Source: Stemphylium vesicarium
Taxonomy: Eukaryota > Ascomycota > Dothideomycetes > Pleosporales > Pleosporaceae
Assembly (NCBI GenBank): GCA_004380135.1
Contig: QXCR01000035.1
Coordinates: 62,001 to 126,000 of the forward strand
DNA: 64,000 nt
Direction: 5' to 3'
This document shows, piece after piece, positions 55,388-64,000 of the stretch (positions are counted from its first letter, which is position 1; each line of letters begins with the position of its first letter). Below the pieces are notes generated by a model that ran no database searches, was not told where the DNA came from, and saw only the letters and a program-made list of their open reading frames with translations. Made by a program: the position numbers and the translations under genes.

Positions 55388-56631
55388 CTAGTCTTCATCC
55401 ACTGGCTCCCAAATAGAGCGACTGCGAGTGGAGCGCGACCCCTCCGACTGGACACTCTCCGTCGGCGCCGGCATCAGACCGGGCAAGGTGTCATCTGCTT
55501 CGATCCTGTCGTGGAGCTTCTTCATATCCGCCATGATCCAAGCCTTGTTGTGCGACACTGTCCAGTCTATTGTGTTCCGTATCTTCTATACAGCCGTCCT
55601 GAAAGCAGCTACGTCGGGTGGACCTTTGATCCGCATACTCTCTTTGAGTACGGAAACATACTCAACCTTCGTATCTGTTGTCCGACAATGACAACAGCAA
55701 ATTTCGATGTCGTGAGTAGTAAAGGAGAGCGTGAGAACCCGGGCTGTGTCGTCGAAGTCTCCAAGTATTGTCGGCTCTCCATAGTTGCCGATTCGCGCAA
55801 ATTTCTGAGATTACGGAGCATGAATGTTGTATTGTGCGTGTTCTGTGTCTGGGCAAAATATGGATCCTTCCCAAGCCCTTTGGCTTCTACTGTGACGCAA
55901 GGGAACATGATTTCAGGCTCAGGGATGACCGAAGCGGCGTGGACACCAAGATAGCTACTTGCCAGTCCCCATTCCTCAAACAATTCTCCGTGGTAGCCGA
56001 TGGTGAAGCTGGGGTTTGATGCGGCGATCTTGAATGCTGCAGCTGCTTTGCCACCGATCTGTGACGAGAGTGGATACTTGTTAGACCATTGGGCATTTGG
56101 TATCCCGAGTGCTTCGGCACCAACGTTGAGTACATTCCCATCGATAATGTCATAAACAGCCATCAAGACCTGGGTCTCGTTGGTAGCTCTAGTCATGGCT
56201 TTCCACCTAATCTCCAGGAAAGCTTCGGGCAGCTGCGCTCTTTCGTTCTTCATACGTACGTCCAGTTCGGGGAATGTTTTTGATGCGGTCTCGTCGTATA
56301 TGCAAGCGCGTTCCTTCAACGCAACGCGATATCGAGGGTCGGTGTAGGATATCTTGATTGGTGGGGGCATGACGAGCCTGGTGCGCCTCTCGTATTCGGA
56401 TTGTAACAGGCGAAGATTGGTCTCCATCAACTCCGGTGGAGCGAAACAGACAGCGGAGTCAGCTTCTGTTGAAGAGTTTTTGCGTACTGAATTTTGTGGC
56501 TCGTGTGCGGAAGTCGAGGGGTTGAGGTTGTAAGGGTAGTTGAGAAAGAGCCTTGGTGAAGCAGATCTGTTTGGTTGTGAGTGAGGAAGGGGGTAGGCAA
56601 TAGATTGTGCGGTCCGTCCTTCAAATCGACT
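55388..56631 (-). pseudogene. broken DUF7924-type (PD-(D/E)XK-like) gene, copy 2
   Basis: An open frame from 56631 (no clear ATG before 56427) reads through SPRLFLNYPYN, SYTDPRYRVALKERA, PSFTIGYHGELFEEWG, FPCVTVEAKGLG and FMLRNLRNLRESA, in the same order as copy 1. Near 55790-55800 the coding sense moves to another frame: from there GDFDDTARVLTLSFTTHDIEIC and KIRNTIDWTVSHNKAWI continue the family C-terminus. That frame ends at TAG 55390-55388 and contains one internal TAG near 55590. So the copy carries a frameshift and a nonsense codon, and probably lost its start. Residue identity to copy 1 is only moderate, so the two are family members, not a recent duplication. Orientation is opposite to copy 1. 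Confidence 0.78.
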
Positions 56632-57289
56632 TCACAAATGTGGTGGGGCCATGAACGCATTTTTACAGGATAGAGCGATTGCGCTAGCGAGACAGGTGGA
56701 GTGAGATGAGTGAATGCTTTCGGTGCCGAGCGATAACTGCAAATAACTCTGAAGGGGGCGTGAATGACCTGACTGGAGTGGTTGCTTGAGTGAATGGAGT
56801 GACAGGCCGTCTTTCAAGGGTCCCGGGTCTTGTTTCTCCGGAAGCCCACGTCATGCACTTTCACCTGGAATCTCGACCTTAAGCTTCCAACAGGACTTAC
56901 TACTACTGCGTCCATTCCAGCCCGCACTAATCTTAAAAAGAGCATACAGGCTATCATGTAATACTAATAGATAAGACTTTTCTGTACATCTGACGATATC
57001 TAGTACCGTGGGTGTAGTCGCGCATTTTCTAAACTGCCCTATTCTCGCTATCATGTTCTCCGCAACCGCACTTGGTTAGGGGGGGAGGGTATGAGGAAAG
57101 TAGGGGATGCTTCTTTTCCGCCTCTGGAACCAATGTATCTTCATGCGGCATCGAACGCGAAAGGTGGGCACAGCAACAGCGCTCATATCGAAAACTGAGT
57201 AGGGGAGGTCAGGGGGGTCCGGAGCCGGATGGCGATTGAGCAGATATCTAACTGGAGGTGTGATCTAACCAGAAAGCTTCCTGTAGATA
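56632..57289. other. intergenic region before the pogo element
   Basis: About 660 bp; no supported gene. A G-rich run lies near 57079-57087. TA at 57288-57289 is the left copy of the transposon target duplication. Confidence 0.4.
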
Positions 57290-59073
57290 AGCTAGCCGAC
57301 CGGGATGTTGATCACCCGGGGATGTTGATCACTCACAAATCTCAGCACTCCCGCACAAAACACCTGTTTATTTTCTCAACGTGATTACAATTGCCACTCT
57401 GTACACATGGACTGAAGCGTTTGAGCTGCTATTTTAGTTGCTCTTCTTTCTGCAGCCCTTTCCTCAGCATTAACATCGCGCTGTGCCTCAAGGAGCTGTG
57501 AGGCCTGTACCGCAACCATGATTGTCTCTATATTTGCAAAGCGCTCATCCGGGTCAACACGAACCTTCTTTCGTGGCTGTTGAGGCTTAAGAGCCTCAAG
57601 TTAACTATAGAGTCTTTTGTTCTCTGTTTCAAGCTGTGCTGCTCGGGTATTGGCTACTCCAAGTGCCTTGCCAACTTTCCCAATAAACTGGTGGGTCTTG
57701 CGCCCAAGATTCTCATCCTTGTGAAGCTGTCGCTGCGCTACAAAAACCTCACGAGGTCCGTGAGGCGTAGAGAGATAACTCTGAGCAGGTTGAGGTTGAG
57801 TCTGACGAGGTGGCGTAATAGGCCTTTGAGATACCTGAGACGAGTTGACTACCCAGTTAATATTAAATGGACAGATGCCAGCAGTAGCCCATCCTGCTCG
57901 TATAACTCTCTTAGTAATTGCGCGCTCTCTTGCGTGATGATAAGCTGTGATAAAGCGCTCTTTTTTAACAGGCACTGCGTCGTTAAGGTACGAGAGGGCC
58001 TGGATTTGCTGCCGGTAGAACCTCTTCACGACGGAGAATACTGAGAGGTCTAGAGGCTGTAGGACATGGGAAGAATGAGCAGGTAGAAACAGAAGATAGA
58101 CTTTATTCTGTTTGCAAGCCCATAGGAAATCCAGGCTGATGTGGCTGCCGTGGCCATCTAGGATCAGCATCCTCCAACGATCCTCCATGGGCGCCGTGTC
58201 GGGCAGAAACACGCGTTTCAGCCACTCAGCACCTATCGCATTTGATGTCCAGCCATTCTCAGAGGTTGTATAAAGCCAGTCAGGAATTGTCGCAGGAAAC
58301 CAGGTACTCTGTAGGTTCTTTCCTTTAAATATAACTAAACAGCGCAGTTTCTTGCCCGTAGCCGACACGCACTCAACTATTGATGCCCACTCGCGGTTCT
58401 CTGGGGACTGATAGTAAGCCTTCTTCTTCTGACTAGATGCGAGCACTCTAGTGTTGGCACATACACCTAAGGCCTTCCCAGTCTCATCCATATTCCATAT
58501 ATCCTCAGCTCTTATACCCAGCGCCGTACGAGTCCTCTCAAAGAGCTCAAGGAACGCGCGTACCTGTACTGGCGTTGCTCCCTCAGCTCGAGCAGCCTCA
58601 ATCTTTCGACCCACAACAGATGCGACGCGTGGGTTACGCTTGAGGAAGGCAGCCATCCAATGCTTGCCTACGGATCTGTCGTCTCCATTCATCCGGAGGA
58701 TTCGGTTCGCCATTTCTCGTGCGCGTGCGTGGGAGGGAGGGAAAGCGCGTGCGTCTTCTTAAAGTATCCATTGTACGAGAAACTCCTCTTGCTCTGGAGT
58801 CAATCGCTGCTGGTATACGTGGCTGGCTTGGTTGCTTTGTCTGCCGTGTATGCGCGTCGAGATTGTGGATTGCGGGATGTTGTACGCTTTTGCAGCAGCC
58901 CTTTGACTTGTAAAAACACCAGCATCGATATCGCGAATAGCTGCTTGTATAGTTGCTTCACGGTCGTCCATTTTAATTGAGTATGTAGAGAGACAACAGG
59001 TGTTTTGTGCTGGAGTGCTGAGATTTGTGAGTGATCAACATCCCCGGGTGATCAACATCCCGGTCGGCTAGCT
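57290..59073 (-). mobile_element. pogo/Fot1-type Tc1-mariner DNA transposon, full length
   Basis: The 1784 bp element has terminal inverted repeats of 79 bp (57290-57368 and 58995-59073) with a single mismatch, flanked by TA at 57288-57289 and 59074-59075, the standard Tc1/mariner target duplication. Each end begins AGCTAGCCGACC and contains two direct copies of GGGATGTTGATCAC, probably transposase-binding sites. The transposase gene lies inside on the minus strand. The near-perfect ends indicate a fairly recent insertion. Confidence 0.95.
57385..58971 (-). pseudogene. pogo/Fot1 transposase with two nonsense codons
   Basis: One continuous frame of 528 codons from ATG 58971 to TAA at 57387-57385, interrupted by two in-frame TAA codons at 58761-58759 and 57603-57601. 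The N-terminus has a psq-type helix-turn-helix (TSQRAAAKAYNIPQSTISTR), followed by a CENP-B-like second DNA-binding domain (EGATPVQ and GRKIEAARAE region). The DDE catalytic domain keeps all three acidic residues: Asp about 162 in WNMDETG, Asp about 272 in LILDGHGSH and Asp about 308 in LQPLDLSVF, giving DD35D spacing. The first stop falls between QWIL and EDAR; the second between RLYS and LEALKPQQ. Both can be read as CAA to TAA. The last 70 codons after the second stop code a Lys/Arg and Ala/Glu helix. The transposase as written would be non-functional unless the stops are read through. Confidence 0.92.
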
Positions 59074-59075
59074 TA

Positions 59076-60008
59076 GTCAGCATTTCAATGAAGATACCTA
59101 GTATATTGAACCTTGCTTCGTAGATAGAAGAGAAGAATGTACCAGGGACGAACTCGTCAGACAACGCGTCGCTCACTGTCACGTGGTCAGGGGCTAGCGT
59201 GTCGCGCTAGCCGATCCCGCCCGATATGGCTGCCTGGCAGCCCACCCAGATTCCCGACCCGCACTGCGACACCTTTGTGTAACCATCGCAAATTAACAGT
59301 ACAGCAATCTCAATTGGCCCTCGCTAACAATGCGACCCCAAAGTTGGCCCCTGTCGTACAGGAAGAGAAAACAAGCTTCTTGCCGAGCTCCGGATCCGGG
59401 GAATTCGCCAGCTCGGCACGTCGCCTTCCCCACTTCATCTAAACAAATTGCTTTCGATAACTTCCCAACCCAGGTCACGATCATATTCAGAAGGCAGTGC
59501 GATAGGCAATGTGAAATTGCACTCGCTGCAGCGTTTTCAACATTAAGGCTGCGCCCTTCATCGTCTCAGTCTACAATTAAATGAGTTGAAAGCAAGTCGA
59601 ACATTGTATGCGATCTTTAGGCATTGAATACAGATATCAAGCCCTGCAACATGCTGTGCGGGTCTTCGAACACACGGGACTATTATCCGGTGGCCCTATA
59701 TGCTACGCGCATTATATACAGGCAGCCCGTCATCGAAGCGAGGCCTTTGGACGACTCTAGAGCCCAGAACCGGGGTTGCCACGATGTGTATACGAGCTTT
59801 TTTGGATTGTTTAATTTCCACATCACCTACGTCTTATCACACGTGGAAGACTGGACCCGGATTGCGGTGACAACAAGCTTTGTGTTAATATAAATCCAGG
59901 TCATGCGACAATATTACGCTCATGAGTTGTACCTTTCCGGATGCGGTATCAGAAAACCGGAAGATAGGCTGAAGATACCGCGCAACGCCCAAGGCATCGG
60001 AGTTCAAG
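59076..60008. other. intergenic region upstream of the AA9 gene
   Basis: About 0.9 kb without a supported gene; it should carry the LPMO promoter. Weak open frames at 59137-59442 and 59624-59893 lack motifs. Confidence 0.4.
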
Positions 60009-60016
60009 TATAAAAG
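60009..60016 (+). promoter_or_regulatory. TATA box of the AA9 LPMO gene
   Basis: TATAAAAG, a consensus TATA element, 99 bp upstream of the ATG at 60115. Confidence 0.6.
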
Positions 60017-60114
60017 CATCGCAGATGTCGGTACTGTGGTAGCCCAACAGCGGCACTTCGAACAGTCCTTCATTCCCTGCACTTCAGTGTTTCCAGCCTT
60101 ACCAAGCGCCCATC

Positions 60115-61215
60115 ATGAAGAACGCGTTCGTCTTAGCTGGTGTTACTGCCTTCGCGACGCAGGTTGTCTCGCACGCAACATTCCAAGATCTTTGGGTCAA
60201 TGGCGTGGACAAGATATGTGACTTTCATGGCATACTCTTCGTTGCTAACACCTCTATACCAGTCCACATGTGCTAGGCTACCAAATGGAAATAGTCCTGT
60301 CACCTCAGTAGCAAGCAACGACATCCGCTGCAATGCGAACGAAGGCTCTGCAGCGTCAAAGTGCAGCGTCCCCGCCGGCGGTACCGTGACCGTAGAAATG
60401 CACCAGCAGAACGGCGACCGTTCCTGCGCCAACGAAGCCATCGGTGGCGCCCATTACGGCCCTGTCCTCGTCTACATGTCCAAGGTCGCCGATGCTTCCA
60501 CGGCTGATGGATCTGACCCTTTCTTCAAGGTGTTCCAGGATACATGGGCGAAGAACCCATCTGGTGGTGGTGGTTCGGACGATTACTGGGGAACCAAGGA
60601 CCTGAACAAGAACTGTGGAAAGATGGACGTCAAGATACCCGCGAACCTTGCTCCAGGAGACTACCTCTTGAGGGCTGAGGCTATCGCGCTACATGCTGCG
60701 GGTGGTTTGAACGGTGCGCAGTTCTACATTACCTGCTACCAGATCACAGTGACTGGGGGCGGATCGCTTTCGCCAGCTGGCGTGTCATTCCCTGGCGCAT
60801 ACAAGGCCACCGACCCTGGCATTCAGATCAACATCTACCAGAACCTTGCTTCGTACGCAGCGCCTGGCCCGTCGGTCATCTCTGGTGGTACCGAGGCTAT
60901 TGCGGGTCAAGCTGGGTCGGCTGTCACTGCCACCGGTGGGCCAGCTGCTCCTACAGCTACTACAACCAAGGCTTCATCCACCATGAAGACCTCAATGGTC
61001 ACTACTTCTGCAGCACCTGCACCGACCAATGGGGGTGGATCTGGTGGCTGCTCAGTCGCCAAATACGGGCAATGCGGTGGAAACGGTTGGACTGGATGCA
61101 CTACCTGTAAGTGACAACGTGCAGGGTACCCCTCGGAGACTTTATCTGACTGCGTGTAGGTGCCTCGGGATCAACATGCAAACCTTCAGGCAACTATTAT
61201 GCGCAATGCGTCTAG
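60115..61215 (+). CDS. AA9 lytic polysaccharide monooxygenase with CBM1
   Basis: Proposed exons 60115-60213, 60263-61106 and 61160-61215, 332 residues. A signal peptide (1-19) is followed by His 20, the mature N-terminal His of the copper brace (VVS|HATFQDLW). The second copper His is at about 97 (EAIGGAHYGPVLVYM), and the axial-Tyr block GAQFYITCYQI is present. A Ser/Thr/Pro/Ala-rich linker leads to a C-terminal CBM1, split by the last intron: YGQCGGNGWTGC, TTCASGSTC and NYYAQC with its aromatic residues and Cys. The enzyme oxidatively cleaves cellulose outside the cell. The first intron is the problem: only ATATGT...CAG (60214-60262) joins the exons in frame, where GTATGT would be expected. 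Either the donor has mutated, a different splice is used, or the base is an assembly error, so the gene may be inactive. Confidence 0.85.
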
Positions 61216-62152
61216 AAACCGTAGAGATCAGCACAACAACTATTCCGACGATCCTTTCTTGTACATACTTCGGAGTTGCTAAGGATTCGGCTCTCCTGCT
61301 ACCTTAGCATGGTCATTAGTTCTAGATCTCGGAATGAAACATATTTCCATAATAACGACTTTATCAAGTCTAAAAGGTCCAGCAGAAACTGCATTCCTCC
61401 AATCATGACAACTCCGACCATGGCTTTGTACACTTCAGCCCTTTTCTTCGGAGTAAAATGCTCTACCATACCCCGGTCTCGCCCTACCCACCCTGCATGG
61501 GCGCGCATCATCATGAATCATTCCGACCCATCACCCTCACCATCTCTTCACAGATTTTACACCGACGCTAGTTATCCTTTTCGCCTTTGATCAAGCTTCT
61601 CGACAAAAAAGCTTGACGCGTCTCTTTTTCCCGCATCACATATTCGGTAATGCTTACGGGTGAAGTTTCGGCATTGGACGCCTAACACAGCTGGACCCCT
61701 GCCATGGCTGCCTGATGTCTAGACGCGTCTCCCCTGGCCAATGTACTGCAATCTGCTTACTTGCATTGCTGAGTGCTATTCCGGTCTGAGTCGCTTGCTG
61801 CGGTGTGGCGTTATCTATACACTACCATTTGCTAACGGCATGGGGAGAAAAAGGAAATGCTCGCAGTCATACCACTCCGAAGGGCGTGGTCGAGAAGACA
61901 GTGTGACGAGTCTACATGCTATGATCGGTAAGGAGATGAGTATGTGACACCTTGCACAGGTGTATATATTGGTATGACTGTTCGTTGTTCAGGGAGTCAC
62001 ATTCGGAAAACGAGAAGACGGCAACGACAGTATAAAGTGAAACCCATCTTCGCATCTTCAGTTCACTGCTTCTACTATTCCTACACCACCACTTTCTACG
62101 CAAAAAGGCTTAAACCCGATATATCATCCCTTTCCTCATACAAAGCTTCACG
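61216..62152. other. intergenic region, about 0.9 kb
   Basis: No supported gene; open frames at 61276-61590 and 61299-61514 overlap antisense. A TATA element for the following gene is listed separately. Confidence 0.4.
62031..62036 (+). promoter_or_regulatory. probable TATA box of the small two-exon gene
   Basis: TATAAA, 122 bp upstream of the ATG at 62153. Confidence 0.4.
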
Positions 62153-62479
62153 ATGTCCTCCCCCTCAACAACAACGAACACCACAATCACTACTACTACC
62201 TCTCCCGCGCTAACATCGCCCCCGCACTACTCCACCACCTCACCACCACCCTACACAGCATCTTGTGACACTCAATCTTGCACATCAAGCAAGCAGAGCC
62301 TTCTAGCTAAGATGCTGGGCCGGAACAGTAAGTCGACAACTTTAACGTCTCAGTGAAGAAGGGGTTTGCTGATATAATGGATAGGTTCGGAAGCAGCAAG
62401 TGCGGCGCAGAAGCAGAGGGAGGCTGATGAGAAGGAAGCGCGATATGCGGCAAGAGCGGCGTATTTTAGTATGCAGTAG
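62153..62479 (+). CDS. small Thr/Ser/Pro-rich protein with Ala-rich helical tail
   Basis: Two exons, 62153-62327 and 62385-62479, with a 57 bp intron; 89 residues. The N-terminal half is low complexity in Thr, Ser and Pro. The C-terminal half (from about SLLAKMLGRN) is rich in Ala, Glu, Lys and Gln and predicted helical. The splice ends (GTAAGT and ATAG) are strong and the phase-1 join keeps the frame to a TAG, which is the best evidence that the gene is real. No signal peptide, no known motif. Function unknown. Confidence 0.6.
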
Positions 62480-62812
62480 ATGGGAGGACGTAGATAATGC
62501 GATGAAAGGGAAGAGGGATTGGGAAGAAGGCGGTGCTTTTTGGGCATGATTAGAAAAGAGAGTCTTAGATGAGAAGTTTGACATTTGGGCGTAATTTGAG
62601 ATCCAAGCTGTGGAGTTAATTCACCACCGATGTGGTGGAACACAGTGATAATGCATACACAGTCTAGAGGAGATCAAAGAAATATCGGAAATGAACGTTA
62701 TAAGAGAGTGCAGTAAGGCCTACGATTACATATCAAATTGAGTCCAAAGGCATTACACTAAAGAAGCTACTAACTAGGTAAGAACAGAGAAGCAAAGAAC
62801 CAACACCACGCA
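62480..62812. other. convergent 3' intergenic region
   Basis: 333 bp between two convergent genes. Nothing recognised. Confidence 0.4.
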
Positions 62813-64000
62813 CTACGTAACAGTCGACTTTTTCCGCCCTCGACCACCTGCGGACAACTCCGTCTCATCCGTCTTTGTTCGCTCGGGGGGAAACCTCCTT
62901 ACAAAGCATTCGCCTACGTGGTCACCCTCTTCATGAGCCACAACCCATTTGCCCAAACCGTAGTCTTTGGGTGCGTGTCGTACACCGCGGCCGCCACCAC
63001 CTACAATCAGGTTACCGGGCCGGTAGGTAGGATCTGCGTGCATACGCTTAATGACACTGCTATGGATCACGGCGTCGGCGGGGATATCGCGGGTCTCGCC
63101 CTTGGGCAGGGGCCAACGGATGGCTTTCCAGGTTCCGTCTTCTTGCAGGTCCATGCGGCGGAAGGGAAGGTATTCCATAATGTTCCAGGATACGACACCC
63201 ATGCGATTGGCGCCGTTATTGAATTGTAAGACGTCGTGAATACGGCCTTGGGTGGCGGCACTGTTGAGATGTTGGTGGAAGTGTGTATCCGGGTATACGC
63301 GGTGGTGAGAGAGAATGTTGTCGACGTCTGTGTAGCCCGTGAAGCCGCTGGAATCCAGGGTTGAGATGTTTGCGTCGCCGCTGGTAGGGGGTGGCGAGGC
63401 GGGCTCGACTGCGATGAGTGGGACATTGGTCTGACCTTGTGCGGCACCGTTCACGGAATCTTCATGGCAGCAGCTGAGAGCCGCGAGCTTTACCTCGTCG
63501 AACTCGAGACCGGCTTTCTGAGCTTCGCGTACCATCCACACGAGTGGTACGTGACTTAGTGCTGCACGATCATCGTCGAGGGGCCACCCTCCACCTATGT
63601 CCTACACAATGTTAGATTCGATGTCTCTGCATCTTGGGCGGAGTTGCACTTACCGCATGACAGCCAGGGAACCAGACTTCTTGGATGTCTTGTTCGCCAT
63701 CTTCATCTCCATAGTTGTATGTGCCCTGAACTTCAAAGGACCGCATAGAGGGAGTGGCAGAGCGGCCATGCCCATGCCCATGCCCATGCCCATGGATGTC
63801 ATCATGCTGAGAGTATCCTCTGCTAGAGCTTCTCACACCTGAAGTCTCGTGGGGGTTTCTGTAGCGCTCAGGAACTGCCAGATTGTTTTGACGGCCTCTA
63901 TCCTCTTCTTCGTGATGATCCTTCTCGTCTAGTTCATCCTCCTCGTCATTGCCATGAAGCATGTCCTTCATTTGCTGCAGATGCTTGTGTCGTCGCTTGT
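62813..64000 (-). CDS. DUF2235 (Tle1-like) alpha/beta hydrolase, C-terminal part
   Basis: Partial: the gene starts beyond the right edge of the window. Visible exons (transcript order) are 64000-63654 and 63601-62813, with a 52 bp intron. The first visible part contains acidic and charged repeats and a His-Gly run (GHGHGHGHGHG). VWFPGCHADIGGGWP, split by the intron, is the conserved DUF2235 motif; LSHVPLVWMVREAQKAGLEFD follows. The final part ends in RKKSTVT. The family includes bacterial phospholipase effectors and fungal proteins; the catalytic Ser would lie in the missing N-terminal half, so activity cannot be judged here. Confidence 0.85.

Noticed and set aside
55280..55954. 224-codon plus-strand frame
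   Set aside because: Antisense to the broken DUF7924-type copy 2, whose family landmarks are clear on the minus strand.

Overview
The window looks like nuclear DNA of a filamentous ascomycete, most likely a Dothideomycete of the order Pleosporales. The reasons are short spliceosomal introns of 46-85 bp with GT..AG ends, dense genes on both strands without operons, and fungal families such as an AA9 LPMO with a CBM1, a fungal hybrid histidine kinase, a DUF7924-type family and a pogo/Fot1 transposon. The order-level placement is inference; no marker gene settles it. I found no rRNA, tRNA or CRISPR. Gene models were built by joining open frames across splice sites and checking that phases agree and total lengths divide by three.

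Layout. 0.1-8.6 kb: a quinate-permease-like MFS transporter with two micro-exons, a small membrane protein, a secreted pepsin-type aspartic protease, and a sterol-glucosyltransferase-like UGT with two PPxY motifs. 8.6-14 kb is gene-poor and holds simple repeats. 14-28 kb holds housekeeping and signalling genes: a GAF hybrid histidine kinase, a SERCA-type Ca2+ ATPase, an AT-hook-like nuclear protein, an STK19-like protein and a DGAT2 acyltransferase. 29-38.7 kb holds three genes that look like one polysaccharide pathway: a GH16-like ectodomain fused to an acyltransferase-3 membrane domain, a processive GT2 polysaccharide synthase divergent from it, and a second acyltransferase-3-like membrane protein. 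39-52 kb holds an MFS pseudogene, a CorA-like protein, a Gfo/Idh/MocA oxidoreductase, a Ser/Thr-rich secreted protein, and a divergent pair of a sugar transporter and an SMP-30/gluconolactonase.

52-59 kb is a decay zone. Two broken DUF7924-type genes face each other around a 428 bp inverted-repeat (MITE-like) element and a field of GCCCATGRGC motifs. A complete 1784 bp pogo/Fot1 element follows, with 79 bp terminal inverted repeats, TA target duplication and two nonsense codons. 60-64 kb holds an AA9 LPMO whose first intron seems to have lost its GT donor, a small two-exon protein, and the 3' part of a DUF2235 hydrolase gene that runs off the window.

The most interesting system is the 29-38.7 kb cluster. 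Its parts (synthase, GH16 domain, O-acyltransferases) parallel bacterial exopolysaccharide loci, and the GH16 and acyltransferase functions are fused in one polypeptide. A second theme is that most visible inactivating changes can be explained by C:G to T:A transitions, as expected from RIP-like mutation.
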